Notes: generated by a model from the letters alone, not told the origin. 64,000 nucleotides of DNA from Flavobacterium filum DSM 17961 (GCF_000425465.1 NZ_AUDM01000003.1:124001-188000), one strand, 5' to 3'. Counted from the first letter of the stretch, positions 50,830 to 59,768 are shown. A program made the numbers and translations.

Positions 50830-51211
50830 TTTGGGTTGGTAATGTCTTTACGTTTGGTTTCATAACACAGGTGGCACTAAATTCTGCACCGGGTTCAACG
50901 GCTAATTTTCCGCAAATTACTTCTCCTCGAATAACAGCCTTAGATTTTAAACTCAGAATTTCTAAAACTTGAATTTTACCATCAAATTTACCTTCGATAT
51001 CGGCATTTTTACAGACAATATCGCCTTTAATACTGCCACTTGGACCAATTACTATTTTCCCTTTTGAGGTGAAATTTCCAATCAAATGACCATCTAGTCG
51101 AAAATCGGCTGATGATGAAATATCACCTTTAATGATGGTTCCTTCCACAATTCTGTTGGTTTTACCTAATAAATCGGTGTACGATTTAGAATCTTTTTTA
51201 AACATACTCAT
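50798..51211 (-). CDS. Bactofilin (polymer-forming cytoskeletal protein)
   Basis: A 137-residue self-assembling cytoskeletal protein. The beta-helix core shows regular strands: NRIVEGTIIKGDISSSADFRLDGHLIGNFTSKGKIVIGPSGSIKGDIVC, with GxI repeats of bactofilins. A disordered C-terminus follows. Bactofilins form filaments linked to cell shape or membrane scaffolds. It is encoded 5 bases after the sprE stop and overlaps the AtpI-type gene by 32 bases, joining gliding/secretion, cytoskeleton and ATP synthase accessory genes in one transcript. Confidence 0.92.
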   Translation of the reverse strand: MSMFKKDSKSYTDLLGKTNRIVEGTIIKGDISSSADFRLDGHLIGNFTSKGKIVIGPSGSIKGDIVCKNADIEGKFDGKIQVLEILSLKSKAVIRGEVICGKLAVEPGAEFSATCVMKPNVKTLPTQNEPGAEEKTA

Positions 51212-51215
51212 GTCG

Positions 51216-54050
51216 TTACCCTTTTTTAGACCCGCCTTCAGAAGGTGGCATGATGGCTGATCTTGGTTCTTCTCTAACTTTATCTTTCGGGCTTCCTTTT
51301 TGACCGGAATTTACCGGATTCCCAGGGTCATTCCCGGAAGGTGGCATCAAAACTGATTTTGGTTGTTCTGCCGGAGCAGCCTGTTGTTTTTGATGCGGAA
51401 TGATGATTTCACCTTTGCTTTGTTCTGCAACTGCTCTCTTTTGTTTTGGTGTATAAGCAGGAGGAGTGATTCGTAATTCAGGATTCAAATATTCATTCAA
51501 ATTTTTTCGCATTTGAACAATTTTATAATTCTCTGAAGAAATAATGATTGCTTTCTCAGCAATTTTATAGTCTTTAAACTCTTTTAAAATTGAAACCACA
51601 CCTTTGGCATACTCTTCATCTTTCAGACCATGAATCACAAAAAAGTTCTGTTCCATCGTATATAAATCAACAGAAGTCGTGAGTTGTGGTTGATTTCTTT
51701 CTTTGATAAATTTAGTAACTTTATCCATCAATGTTTTGGTGGCTTTATCTTCCAAATTATCAGCATGATACAAAATTTTATAGGTAGTCGGTTCCTCTTG
51801 ATCAAAATACAAGCTTTCTAAATACGGAATATTATCGCCCAACATTTCTTCTGCTTGTTTGCCTTCGTCAGCATTTGGATAAGTTAACGCAACATAATTT
51901 ACTGCTTTTTTAAACTCTTCAATTCCGGAAAGTTTCGCAATAACATTAGCTTTCAACAATTCTAATTTTGGCATTACCTCTTCTCCGGTAAATTTATCTG
52001 TGGCTAAATCGATATTGCCTTTTAATGTTCTAAACTCTCCTCTTTCAAACGCTTTAAATAAATTATTATAGGCTACGTCAGGGTCATTAGATAAATTATC
52101 TGATGACGAGCCTGATTTTGATAAAATCTGAGCATATCTCGATTCGGGATATTGAGCTATAATTTTGTCTTTTATGGCTACCGCTTTTGCCGGATTTATG
52201 ATTTCATACACTTTAAATAAGTTATATAAAGCCGGTAATACCAAACGTTCTTCCGGTTTGCTTTTTAACAAAATTTCAAATCGATCGGCTGATAATTGAT
52301 ATTCTTTAAATTTCTCTTTATAAATAACTCCTAATTGGTAGTACGCAAAATTTCGTTCTTTCCCGATACTGTCAATTTCTGTTTTGGAAGTTGGAAGTTG
52401 CCCGATATAAAATTCCGGTGAATACATCGGGTTGTTTTTGTCTTCTTCTTGTTTATCTTTAGACGATTCTTCAACATCATCGTCTTCTTTTGATTTTGAC
52501 GATTTACTATTCAAACGCCAGTTTCCATTCGGTTGACGATTTCCCCATCGTTTGATAAATTCGCGTTTACCTACATCAACTGTTGATTGATTGTAAAAGT
52601 AAAACTTTGAACCACCCGGCGAATAAAACGACCCTGGATCGCCAATACTTGCGTTGTTTTTAATAGAAAGTTGATTTGTAGCCATTGGGTTAGCTGTTTT
52701 AGCCCCTTGAATATCGGCTGCTCTTTCTTCTTTTTGACGAGCAAGCGTTTCTTTCTTTTTTAAATTTTCAATATAATCATTGTAAAATGCTACTCGATCA
52801 CTTTCAGATAATCCAACCACATTTAGAATACTGTCATTTCGTTGAGCAATTCCTTCATATTTAATCACATCTACTAAATTATCTCTTTTTTTCTTGATGG
52901 ATTTAAATTCTCGTGAACGATTGTCAAGCAAAACCAAAGTACTGTCATAATATACTCCAGCTGTTTGGTATTTAGCTTTATAAAAATAAATTTCGCCTAA
53001 ATTTCGATAGTCCGAAGCCAAAAGATACTTGTCTAACGATTGTGCTTTTAAGGATTTGTTGTAATTGACAATCGCTTGATTGGGTTTTTTTAATTTGTCA
53101 TAAAACAATCCTTTTTGATGGTAAAGAATATCCAAAAAAGGTCTGTTTTCTCGATCGGCGATTAACTTGTCAAATTTTTCTAAAAATTGAAGTGTATCTC
53201 CTTTTTGAAAATCAAACTGTTGTGCTTGTTTGGCGTGTGCTTGAATAACATACAAACGAGGTGATTTTCTTTTCATATCGATAACCGATTGAAAAGCCAT
53301 AAAAGCACTGTCTTTTTGATTTAATGATTCGTAAAGTTGGCCTAAGATAAAAGAATAGCGAGCTTTTTCTTCATCTCTTTTTGTAAATGCTTTGGCCAAT
53401 TTTAATCGGGAAACAGCACTATCTTTCTCTTCAACATTCAGGAATGCTTGAGCTAAAATAGCATTGGCATCAGAAAAAATTTGGTCTTTAAATTTAATTT
53501 CGCTTAATAATTTTCTGAGATTTTTAATCGCTAAAGCATCATTTTCTAGACGTATATTGGTTTTTTCTCTCCAAATTTTTGCTTCATAAATTTTATCACT
53601 GGCCGGACTTTTATATAAAATATAATTAAACGCTTCTAATGCCGGAATAAATCGTTGTTCGTAGTAACGTGATTTTCCCAACAACAAGTGAGCTTCATCC
53701 ATTTGTGGATTTTTTTCGCTACCACCAATCAACATTGAGCGTTTTTGAATTGCTTTAGTTGCCTTTTCTTCTGCTCGTTTAAAATTTGGATTACTTTTGT
53801 CTGACGCTACATCTTTATCAATAATTTGTAAGCGTTCGATTGGTAAAATTTCCCAGAAATTGTCTTGATAATTTAATTTTAAATCGGTAATTCCAGCGTC
53901 CAATGCAATATTACCATTATAAAGCACATTGAACTCTGTATTAACCGCATGAAAATTACGGTTAATAAATTTATCTTTTCGGGTAGAACAAGCTGCTAGA
54001 AAAACAACACAAATTGCTGCTATGAAATATTTTAAGGTAAAATTTTTCAA
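51216..54050 (-). CDS. sprE: SprE/PorW: type IX secretion lipoprotein with TPR repeats
   Basis: A 944-residue lipoprotein needed for type IX secretion and gliding in flavobacteria. The signal peptide ends in IAAICVVFLAAC, with the lipobox Cys followed by STRKDKFINRNFHAVNTEFNVLYNGN. TPR-like helices fill much of the chain (DEAHLLLGKSRYYEQRFIPALEAFNYIL, QKGLFYDKLKKPNQAIVNYNKSL). The C-terminal tail is Pro/Gly/Lys-rich. The match to the PorW/SprE architecture is strong. It leads an operon with bactofilin and the two AtpI-like genes. A weak TACCCTTG element lies upstream. Confidence 0.9.
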   Translation of the reverse strand: MKNFTLKYFIAAICVVFLAACSTRKDKFINRNFHAVNTEFNVLYNGNIALDAGITDLKLNYQDNFWEILPIERLQIIDKDVASDKSNPNFKRAEEKATKAIQKRSMLIGGSEKNPQMDEAHLLLGKSRYYEQRFIPALEAFNYILYKSPASDKIYEAKIWREKTNIRLENDALAIKNLRKLLSEIKFKDQIFSDANAILAQAFLNVEEKDSAVSRLKLAKAFTKRDEEKARYSFILGQLYESLNQKDSAFMAFQSVIDMKRKSPRLYVIQAHAKQAQQFDFQKGDTLQFLEKFDKLIADRENRPFLDILYHQKGLFYDKLKKPNQAIVNYNKSLKAQSLDKYLLASDYRNLGEIYFYKAKYQTAGVYYDSTLVLLDNRSREFKSIKKKRDNLVDVIKYEGIAQRNDSILNVVGLSESDRVAFYNDYIENLKKKETLARQKEERAADIQGAKTANPMATNQLSIKNNASIGDPGSFYSPGGSKFYFYNQSTVDVGKREFIKRWGNRQPNGNWRLNSKSSKSKEDDDVEESSKDKQEEDKNNPMYSPEFYIGQLPTSKTEIDSIGKERNFAYYQLGVIYKEKFKEYQLSADRFEILLKSKPEERLVLPALYNLFKVYEIINPAKAVAIKDKIIAQYPESRYAQILSKSGSSSDNLSNDPDVAYNNLFKAFERGEFRTLKGNIDLATDKFTGEEVMPKLELLKANVIAKLSGIEEFKKAVNYVALTYPNADEGKQAEEMLGDNIPYLESLYFDQEEPTTYKILYHADNLEDKATKTLMDKVTKFIKERNQPQLTTSVDLYTMEQNFFVIHGLKDEEYAKGVVSILKEFKDYKIAEKAIIISSENYKIVQMRKNLNEYLNPELRITPPAYTPKQKRAVAEQSKGEIIIPHQKQQAAPAEQPKSVLMPPSGNDPGNPVNSGQKGSPKDKVREEPRSAIMPPSEGGSKKG

Positions 54051-54205
54051 AATTAAAAAACGTTTAATGGCATAACTAAAAATGAATGCTTTTAGTATAT
54101 CGCAAGGGTAAAAATACGTTTCTTTTTGAAATAGAGAAAAATATTGGCTGTTTTTTGCATAGAAACGCTTTTTGCCGATAAAATCAAGACAAAAAACGTT
54201 TCAAT

Positions 54206-54901
54206 TTATGCCGCAAAAAAGGCTTCTAATTCTTTTAAGGTTTCGGAAGAAGGAACCAAATCAAGCACAATTTCTCCTTTTTGTAACGCTACAATTCGAT
54301 TAGAAACTTCGACAGTGTGTTGCAAATCATGACTGGATACCAAAATAGTAACCGTAGGGTCGTCTGCCAATTCTTTGATGATTTTTTTTAATCGAATTTG
54401 TGTAGTTGGGTCTAAATTAGCAAACGGTTCGTCTAAAATCACGACTTCCGGTTCACCAATTAACGCAGCAACTATTCCCACCTTTTTGGAATTTCCTTTA
54501 GAAAGATCACGTAAATATTTTTTGTTATTCAAAATTTCACCGTTGAAAAAATCTTCATATTTCACCAAAAAACTATCCACGTCGGCTTTGTTCCAACCTC
54601 GTAGTTCGCCAATAAAATAGAAATATTCCTCCGGAGTTAAATACCCAATTAAAAAGCTTTCGTCGATAAAAGCAGAAGTAAATGGTTTCCACTTTTCACT
54701 CGTATTTATTTGAATCGAATTACTCGTAATCATCCCCGTTGAGGGCTGAATCAAATCCAACAACAAACTGAAAAAAGTGGTTTTTCCGGCACCGTTATTT
54801 CCTACTAATCCAAAACTTTGTCCTTTTGGAATTTCTAATTCGTTTATATTTAAAACGGTTGTGCCGTTGTATGTTTTGCTAAGGTTTTTTACTTGAATCA
54901 T
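54206..54901 (-). CDS. ABC transporter ATP-binding protein
   Basis: A 231-residue ATPase subunit. Walker A is GLVGNNGAGKTTFF (near residue 35), the signature region is DLSKGNSKKVGIVAALIG, Walker B is PEVVILDEPFANLDP, and the switch His is in LVSSHDL. All key residues are intact. It pairs with the DUF5687 permease gene 38 bases upstream; a heptamer array separates them. The cargo is unknown, but the two together resemble a simple ABC-2-like exporter. Confidence 0.95.
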   Translation of the reverse strand: MIQVKNLSKTYNGTTVLNINELEIPKGQSFGLVGNNGAGKTTFFSLLLDLIQPSTGMITSNSIQINTSEKWKPFTSAFIDESFLIGYLTPEEYFYFIGELRGWNKADVDSFLVKYEDFFNGEILNNKKYLRDLSKGNSKKVGIVAALIGEPEVVILDEPFANLDPTTQIRLKKIIKELADDPTVTILVSSHDLQHTVEVSNRIVALQKGEIVLDLVPSSETLKELEAFFAA

Positions 54902-54909
54902 GGTTTTAA

Positions 54910-54944
54910 GGTTATAGGTGATGGGTAAAAGGTAATGGGTTAGT
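54910..54944. repeat. Heptamer array, GGTAATG type
   Basis: Five 7-bp units: GGTTATA, GGTGATG, GGTAAAA, GGTAATG, GGTTAGT. These are complementary words to the ACC-type array at 13990-14038. It runs over the stop codon of the DUF5687 gene and forms the leader of the ABC ATPase gene. Confidence 0.75.
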
Positions 54945-56412
54945 TTTTTTGTTTATAAGCTGAAATGGTTTCGTATTTCTGCGTTTTGTAAATGTGCTCA
55001 ATTTTATCAAACACATATCCTTTGAAAGCAAAACCGGCCACTCCGGCCAATGCGACAAACAGTAATCCAATTAAGTCGTTAAAAAAAGCTATTCCTAAGT
55101 AATATAAGGCTAACGGAATTAAAATCTGTGGAATAATCAACAACAAGGTTTTAAAATTGAACGCTTTTTTATCGCCAAACGCATTTTTGTTGCTCATCAA
55201 ATCAATTGGTGTTCGCGTAAAAGCACCTGCCAACAAAACGATATGAGCATTGATTCCGATATTGTAAACGGCAGCAGCCAACACCAACAAATACACTTTC
55301 CATCCGAAAATTAGGTAAAAAGAAGCTAAAACGGCTGAAATTAAGGTTACAATGACCATCAACCACCATTTTGAACTTAAATAATCACGATACGGAATAT
55401 TCTGGCTCATCATCAAATTGTAATACGAACTGTCCCAACTTGGTACAAATTGTCCAAAACTAAACATGAAACCACCGGTGACGAAAATACCTCCAAAAAT
55501 CTTCCAAACCGGATTTTCATAGGCTTCAATTGCTCCGGTAATGAATAAAAGTCCGTAAAACAAAAAGAGAAAGCTCATGATAATAACTGATTTTGCTCTT
55601 TTGTTGCGGGTAATTAATCGAATATCATTTTTGAGAAAAGCTCCTAAGGTTCCGAATTGATCCAACCAATCAAAATGTTGGGATTTAGCAATATCATGTT
55701 GCGTTGATAATCCGGCATCGAGATATAAATTGCTTTTGAAGAAATTGTGCACAATTTTATATACCAAAATTAAAACCACAATAGCAATAATAACCATCCA
55801 AGGATAATCATACAATCCTTTGAAATAATAAACGGTATAGTTGGTCGCATCAAACCATCCAAAATACTGCAACGCTCCTAACGTAATAAAAACAACTGCA
55901 ATCGAATAAAATACGACATCTTTTTTATCGATTAAAATGTTTATAAAATTAATGGTTAATACAGTTGCCAACATGCCAACCAACCAAGTCATCACACCAA
56001 AAACTGAAAATCCTTCAACACATAATACCACCGCAAGTGGAATAAAAAAGAACAAATGCATGATATTAAAAAATGACAATGCCGATTTTCCTAAGGTATA
56101 ATTTACTATTGTATCTTTTTTGATGTTAATATACAACAACGGTCGAATGTTCATGACCGGTGTTTTTTGCATGAAGAAACGGAAAACCAAATCAAAGACA
56201 AAATAATACAGAATGAAACGATTAATTAATTCGAAAGGTTCAGAATTAGTAGATTTTTTTATGATAAAATAAGTAAATGCTCCTAAACTTAAAAAAGTTA
56301 TTATCATTGATAATGCACCAAAAACCATTAAAATCTTAATAGCCAAATCGGCTTGAAAAGAGGCGGCTCTAAAAAAAGATTTCCATTCGAGCGAGAGAAA
56401 ACGTTTAATCAT
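54940..56412 (-). CDS. DUF5687 family ABC-type permease
   Basis: An inner-membrane protein of 490 residues with about 10-12 hydrophobic helices. From the ATG at 56412 it begins MIKRFLSLEWKSFFRAASFQADLAIKI, the expected start of DUF5687 proteins. An in-frame ATG at 56481 would add 23 odd residues. Helices such as YFIIKKSTNSEPFELINRFILYYFVFD and ILLAGAFTRTPIDLMSNKNAFGDKKAF follow. It is the membrane partner of the adjacent ATPase, forming a transporter with unknown cargo. Confidence 0.87.
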   Translation of the reverse strand: MIKRFLSLEWKSFFRAASFQADLAIKILMVFGALSMIITFLSLGAFTYFIIKKSTNSEPFELINRFILYYFVFDLVFRFFMQKTPVMNIRPLLYINIKKDTIVNYTLGKSALSFFNIMHLFFFIPLAVVLCVEGFSVFGVMTWLVGMLATVLTINFINILIDKKDVVFYSIAVVFITLGALQYFGWFDATNYTVYYFKGLYDYPWMVIIAIVVLILVYKIVHNFFKSNLYLDAGLSTQHDIAKSQHFDWLDQFGTLGAFLKNDIRLITRNKRAKSVIIMSFLFLFYGLLFITGAIEAYENPVWKIFGGIFVTGGFMFSFGQFVPSWDSSYYNLMMSQNIPYRDYLSSKWWLMVIVTLISAVLASFYLIFGWKVYLLVLAAAVYNIGINAHIVLLAGAFTRTPIDLMSNKNAFGDKKAFNFKTLLLIIPQILIPLALYYLGIAFFNDLIGLLFVALAGVAGFAFKGYVFDKIEHIYKTQKYETISAYKQKN

Positions 56413-56500
56413 ATAAAAGGTATGGTTTAGCAGATGGATTATTAGTAGTAAAAATGAATTTTTGTTACGTTTCCATTCCAAAAAATATTTTTCAGATTCG

Positions 56501-56508
56501 TAACTTTG
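56501..56508 (+). promoter_or_regulatory. -7 promoter element for the PaaE-type reductase
   Basis: TAACTTTG matches TAnnTTTG and lies 15 bases before the ATG. It overlaps the upstream end of the long alternative frame of the divergent DUF5687 gene, which supports the shorter start of that gene. Confidence 0.6.
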
Positions 56509-56523
56509 TAAAAAATTAAATAC

Positions 56524-57576
56524 ATGTCAACTTTCTATAAATTAGCAGTCAAAGAAATTACTCGGGAAACACCTGAAGCAGTTTCAGTTTTATTTAATGT
56601 TCCTTCAGAATTAAAGGAAAACTATCAATTTACCGCCGGTCAATACATCAACATAAAGCTTACTTTAGACGGGAATGAAATCCGTCGTGCTTATTCCATT
56701 TGTTCTACACCGGAAAGTGGTGAGTTGAAAATTGCCATTAAAGCTATCAAAAACGGTTATTTTTCAAAGTTTGCCAATGAGCAATTAACCGCCGGAAAAG
56801 TTTTGGAAGTTGGAACTCCCGAAGGCAAATTTACGTTTGAACCCGATGCTGCACGATTAAAAAATTATGCTGCTTTTGTGGCCGGAAGCGGAATTACTCC
56901 GGTTATGTCGATTTTGCAAACCGTTTTAGAAAAAGAACCCAACAGCACTTTTGTGTTGGTTTATGGAAATAAATCGAGTAACGAAACCATTTTTTACAAC
57001 CAATTGCACGATTTACAATTGAAATACGTTGGACGCTTTTTTGTGCATTATGTTTTTAGTCAACAAAAAGCCGACGATCAATTGTTTGGACGAATTGAAA
57101 AATCTACTGTGAATTTTGTGTTGAAAAACAAACATAAAGAGAAAGAGTTTGACAAATTCTACTTATGTGGCCCGGAAGAAATGATTAATCGTGTTAGTGA
57201 TGTTTTAAAAGAAAACAATGTTAAAGAAAAAGACATAAAATTTGAATTATTTTCGGCTTCATCATCTGAAAATGAAATTCAGAAATCATTAGAAGGTCAC
57301 ACAAAAATTACTGTTTTAGTAGATGGTGACGAAACTTCATTTGAAATGTCGCAAAAACAATCGTTGTTAGAAGCCGCTTTAAAACAAGGTTTGGACGCTC
57401 CCTATTCTTGCCAAGGAGGAATATGCAGTAGTTGTATAGCGAGAATTTCTAAAGGAACTGCCGAAATGAAAAAGAATACGATTTTAACCGATGGTGAAAT
57501 TGCAGAAGGGTTGATTTTAACGTGCCAAGCTCATCCAACTTCGAGTGAAATTTTTGTGGATTATGATGATGTTTAG
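56524..57576 (+). CDS. Ferredoxin-type oxidoreductase (PaaE-like FAD/NAD/2Fe-2S)
   Basis: A 350-residue soluble reductase. The FAD-binding domain has IRRAYSICSTPESGELKIAIK (about 55-75). The NAD(P)-binding domain has FVAGSGITPVMSILQTVL and FYLCGPEEMINRV. The C-terminal 2Fe-2S ferredoxin domain has CQGGICSSC and a final Cys in LILTCQAHP. The architecture is that of the phenylacetyl-CoA epoxidase reductase PaaE and related ferredoxin--NADP reductases. No paaABCD genes lie in the window, so a general oxygenase or desaturase reductase role is equally possible. Confidence 0.9.
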   Translation: MSTFYKLAVKEITRETPEAVSVLFNVPSELKENYQFTAGQYINIKLTLDGNEIRRAYSICSTPESGELKIAIKAIKNGYFSKFANEQLTAGKVLEVGTPEGKFTFEPDAARLKNYAAFVAGSGITPVMSILQTVLEKEPNSTFVLVYGNKSSNETIFYNQLHDLQLKYVGRFFVHYVFSQQKADDQLFGRIEKSTVNFVLKNKHKEKEFDKFYLCGPEEMINRVSDVLKENNVKEKDIKFELFSASSSENEIQKSLEGHTKITVLVDGDETSFEMSQKQSLLEAALKQGLDAPYSCQGGICSSCIARISKGTAEMKKNTILTDGEIAEGLILTCQAHPTSSEIFVDYDDV

Positions 57577-57579
57577 GAA

Positions 57580-57614
57580 AGTGATTAGTGAATAGTAATT
57601 AGTGATTGGTGAAG
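57580..57614. repeat. Heptamer array spanning a start codon
   Basis: Five 7-bp units: AGTGATT, AGTGAAT, AGTAATT, AGTGATT, GGTGAAG. The words are the same as those at the atpA-atpG gap, 11.6 kb away. The TTG/GTG start of the next gene lies in the last two units. Confidence 0.8.
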
Positions 57615-57917
57615 AATAAACTAGACATATTTAAAAAAGCTCAAGACCTTTTGGATGAACCGGAAGTACAAGAGCTTTTGGAATATTGTGACCGATTGGA
57701 AGATGAATTGGTAGATTTTAAATTTGAAAAAACCAACAACAAAGAATTAATAATGCTCGATATGATTCGGGAAGTCATCAAAGGATGCAATGCCATGGAA
57801 AAAGAGCAAATGGAACACGAACGGTTTGGCTATGATGCTCCAAATTATGCCGAAGCCGTTTCCAATTTAAAATCGTTTATTTTGGGAATGTGTAAAGACA
57901 ATAAGATCTATTTATAG
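57609..57917 (+). CDS. Conserved hypothetical protein (about 102 aa)
   Basis: A small soluble acidic helical protein (KLDIFKKAQDLLDEPEVQELLEYCDRLEDELVDFKFE). Two later Cys residues and a central Met-Glu segment (CNAMEKEQMEHERFGYDAP) are visible, but no known domain. The best start is GTG at 57609 (TTG at 57606 is also possible); both lie in a heptamer array, so the repeat supplies the translation start. It follows the PaaE-type reductase by 32 bases and may belong to its operon. Confidence 0.7.
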   Translation: MKNKLDIFKKAQDLLDEPEVQELLEYCDRLEDELVDFKFEKTNNKELIMLDMIREVIKGCNAMEKEQMEHERFGYDAPNYAEAVSNLKSFILGMCKDNKIYL

Positions 57918-57921
57918 AAAA

Positions 57922-57989
57922 AACCATTAAGTTATTAAGGTTCATTAAGGTATAAAGTTGTCTTAATGAACCTTAATAACTTAATGGTT
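57922..57989. repeat. ATTAAG-family palindrome, copy 2 (28-bp perfect stem)
   Basis: Positions 57922-57949 pair without mismatch with 57962-57989, with a 12-base loop. It sits between convergent genes and may serve as a bidirectional terminator. The arms begin with AACCATTAAG, as in the copies at 4104 and 59047. Confidence 0.9.
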
Positions 57990-59024
57990 CAAAATAAAAT
58001 TAATTTTTTTTACAATACTTTCTACTAATATTGTTCGCATTGCCTCTTCATAACCTTCTACTTTCTTGTTACCATAAATGGAAGTAGGCAAAAGCGGGTA
58101 TTTCTCTCTATCTGCTGTAATACAATTTTCCAACGGTTGATTAAACGGTGAAAATCCGGCAAACGGATGTGTGTCTCCCCAAAGTGTGATAACTTTTACA
58201 CCAAGCATCGCTGCTAAATGAGCGTTTCCGGAATCCATGGAAAGCATAACATCTAAACTGGAAATTACATCTAATTCTTGTTTTAATTTCAATTTTCCGG
58301 CTAAGACGATTACGTTTGAATGATTATTTTGAAGTTGATTTAATTGCTTTATTTCCTCATTTCCACCACCAAAAAGAAAAATTTTGTTTGAATTATTTTT
58401 AGCCAATTCATCAATCACTTTTTGCATTAAATCGAGTGGATAAACTTTACCTTCATATTGAGCAAACGGAGCAATTCCCACCCAATTTTGATTTTTATTT
58501 TCGGTGATTTTCAGAATTTCATCTGATAAAACTGCTTTGGGAGGAAAGTTCGGGTGATTTAAATCAAAAGAAAATCCGAGTTTTTTAAATGTTTCCACAT
58601 GGCGTTCTACCATAGGTTTTAAGGGTTTGAAAACTTTGTTTGTCAAACTAGTCAACGCTTTTTTTTCTGCTCTTCCTTTATCTGTGAACGCTACTTTTTT
58701 TCCGCTTAAAGCGAATAAACTTCTAACAACTTTTGATCTAAGAACATTATGTAAATCAGCAACCGCATCAATATCCAACTTTTTTAAATCTAAAAACAAT
58801 CGAAGCAAACCGAAAAATCCTTTGTGGCGTTTTTGTAAATCAACCGCAAAGAAATTCACATTCGGAATTCCGTCGAAAAAAGGTTTAAAAAAAGGTCGGG
58901 AAACAACGGTAAGTTTAAGTTCTGGATGTTGTTGAATTAACGCTCGCAAAACCGGAACGGTCATTGCCACATCGCCCATAGCTGAGAGTCGGATGACGAG
59001 GATATGTTGGGGTTTTTGAGACAA
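57981..59024 (-). CDS. Glycosyltransferase family 9 (heptosyltransferase-like)
   Basis: A 347-residue cytosolic glycosyltransferase for lipopolysaccharide or related glycans. It starts HILVIRLSAMGDVAMTVPVLRAL, the GT9 N-terminal motif. KVITLWGDTHPFAGFSPF and LDVMLSMDSGNAHLAAMLGV are the nucleotide-sugar-binding motifs. The length is normal. A DUF4254 gene lies just upstream on the same strand, a pairing I recognise from flavobacteria. The ATTAAG palindrome overlaps its last codons. Confidence 0.9.
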   Translation of the reverse strand: MSQKPQHILVIRLSAMGDVAMTVPVLRALIQQHPELKLTVVSRPFFKPFFDGIPNVNFFAVDLQKRHKGFFGLLRLFLDLKKLDIDAVADLHNVLRSKVVRSLFALSGKKVAFTDKGRAEKKALTSLTNKVFKPLKPMVERHVETFKKLGFSFDLNHPNFPPKAVLSDEILKITENKNQNWVGIAPFAQYEGKVYPLDLMQKVIDELAKNNSNKIFLFGGGNEEIKQLNQLQNNHSNVIVLAGKLKLKQELDVISSLDVMLSMDSGNAHLAAMLGVKVITLWGDTHPFAGFSPFNQPLENCITADREKYPLLPTSIYGNKKVEGYEEAMRTILVESIVKKINFILNH

Positions 59025-59046
59025 TTAATGGTTTATTAAAAATTAA

Positions 59047-59112
59047 AAACCATTAAGGAATTAAGATTCATTAAATTTTGATGCTTAACTTTTCTTAATT
59101 TCTTAATGGTTT
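59047..59112. repeat. ATTAAG-family palindrome, copy 3
   Basis: AAACCATTAAGGAATTAAGA (59047-59066) pairs with 59093-59112 with one mismatch. It lies between the GT9 and DUF4254 genes. Confidence 0.8.
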
Positions 59113-59120
59113 AAAACAAT

Positions 59121-59726
59121 TTACTTCTTATTCTGATACAAAACAGGATTCAACTCCTCATCGTTGTACATTTTCATTTGTTTATAGACTTTCATGAATT
59201 TGTCCCCGCTTTCAATATCTTTCAACAATTGGTCGATAGACGAAAACATATCGCTTTTTTGTTCTAACAACACGTTTAATTTTTCCTGACATTTGGCTCT
59301 ATGTTCCGGAGTAGCTTCTGCACGATTGGCTTCTTCACTCATGTGATAAATTTTTAAAGCCAAAATAGAAAGACGGTCAATTGCCCAAGCCGGACTTTCG
59401 GTGTTGATTTTTGCTTCCGGTTTAACCGAAACAGAACTATATTTTTGAAGAAAATAACTGTCAATATATTCCACCATATCGGTGCGAACTTGATTGGACG
59501 CATCAATTTTTCGTTTTAAATCTAAGGCTGCTACCGGATCAATTTGCGGATCACGGATGATGTCTTCATAATGCCATTGCACGGTGTCAACCCAATTTTT
59601 GGCATACAATAAATGTTCGATTTTATCCTTTGGATAAGGGTTGTTAACCGGTTGATATACATTATCATGAACATGATAATCGGCTATACTTTGTTCAAAA
59701 ACAGAAAACGCAAATTGTGAAAACAT
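59121..59726 (-). CDS. DUF4254 protein
   Basis: A 201-residue soluble, mainly helical protein. VDTVQWHYEDIIRDPQIDPVAALDLKRKIDASNQ is the recognisable DUF4254 core (about 45-80), followed by AWAIDRLSILALKIYHMSEEA. Its function is unknown; it often sits beside GT9 genes, as here, so a role in surface polysaccharide or lipopolysaccharide assembly is inferred. Confidence 0.88.
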   Translation of the reverse strand: MFSQFAFSVFEQSIADYHVHDNVYQPVNNPYPKDKIEHLLYAKNWVDTVQWHYEDIIRDPQIDPVAALDLKRKIDASNQVRTDMVEYIDSYFLQKYSSVSVKPEAKINTESPAWAIDRLSILALKIYHMSEEANRAEATPEHRAKCQEKLNVLLEQKSDMFSSIDQLLKDIESGDKFMKVYKQMKMYNDEELNPVLYQNKK

Positions 59727-59760
59727 AGGATTAAATTTTAAAATACAAATATACTTTTTA

Positions 59761-59768
59761 TACCTTTA
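59761..59768 (+). promoter_or_regulatory. Possible -7 promoter element for upp
   Basis: TACCTTTA differs from TAnnTTTG only at the last base and lies 27 bases before the upp ATG. Confidence 0.4.
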
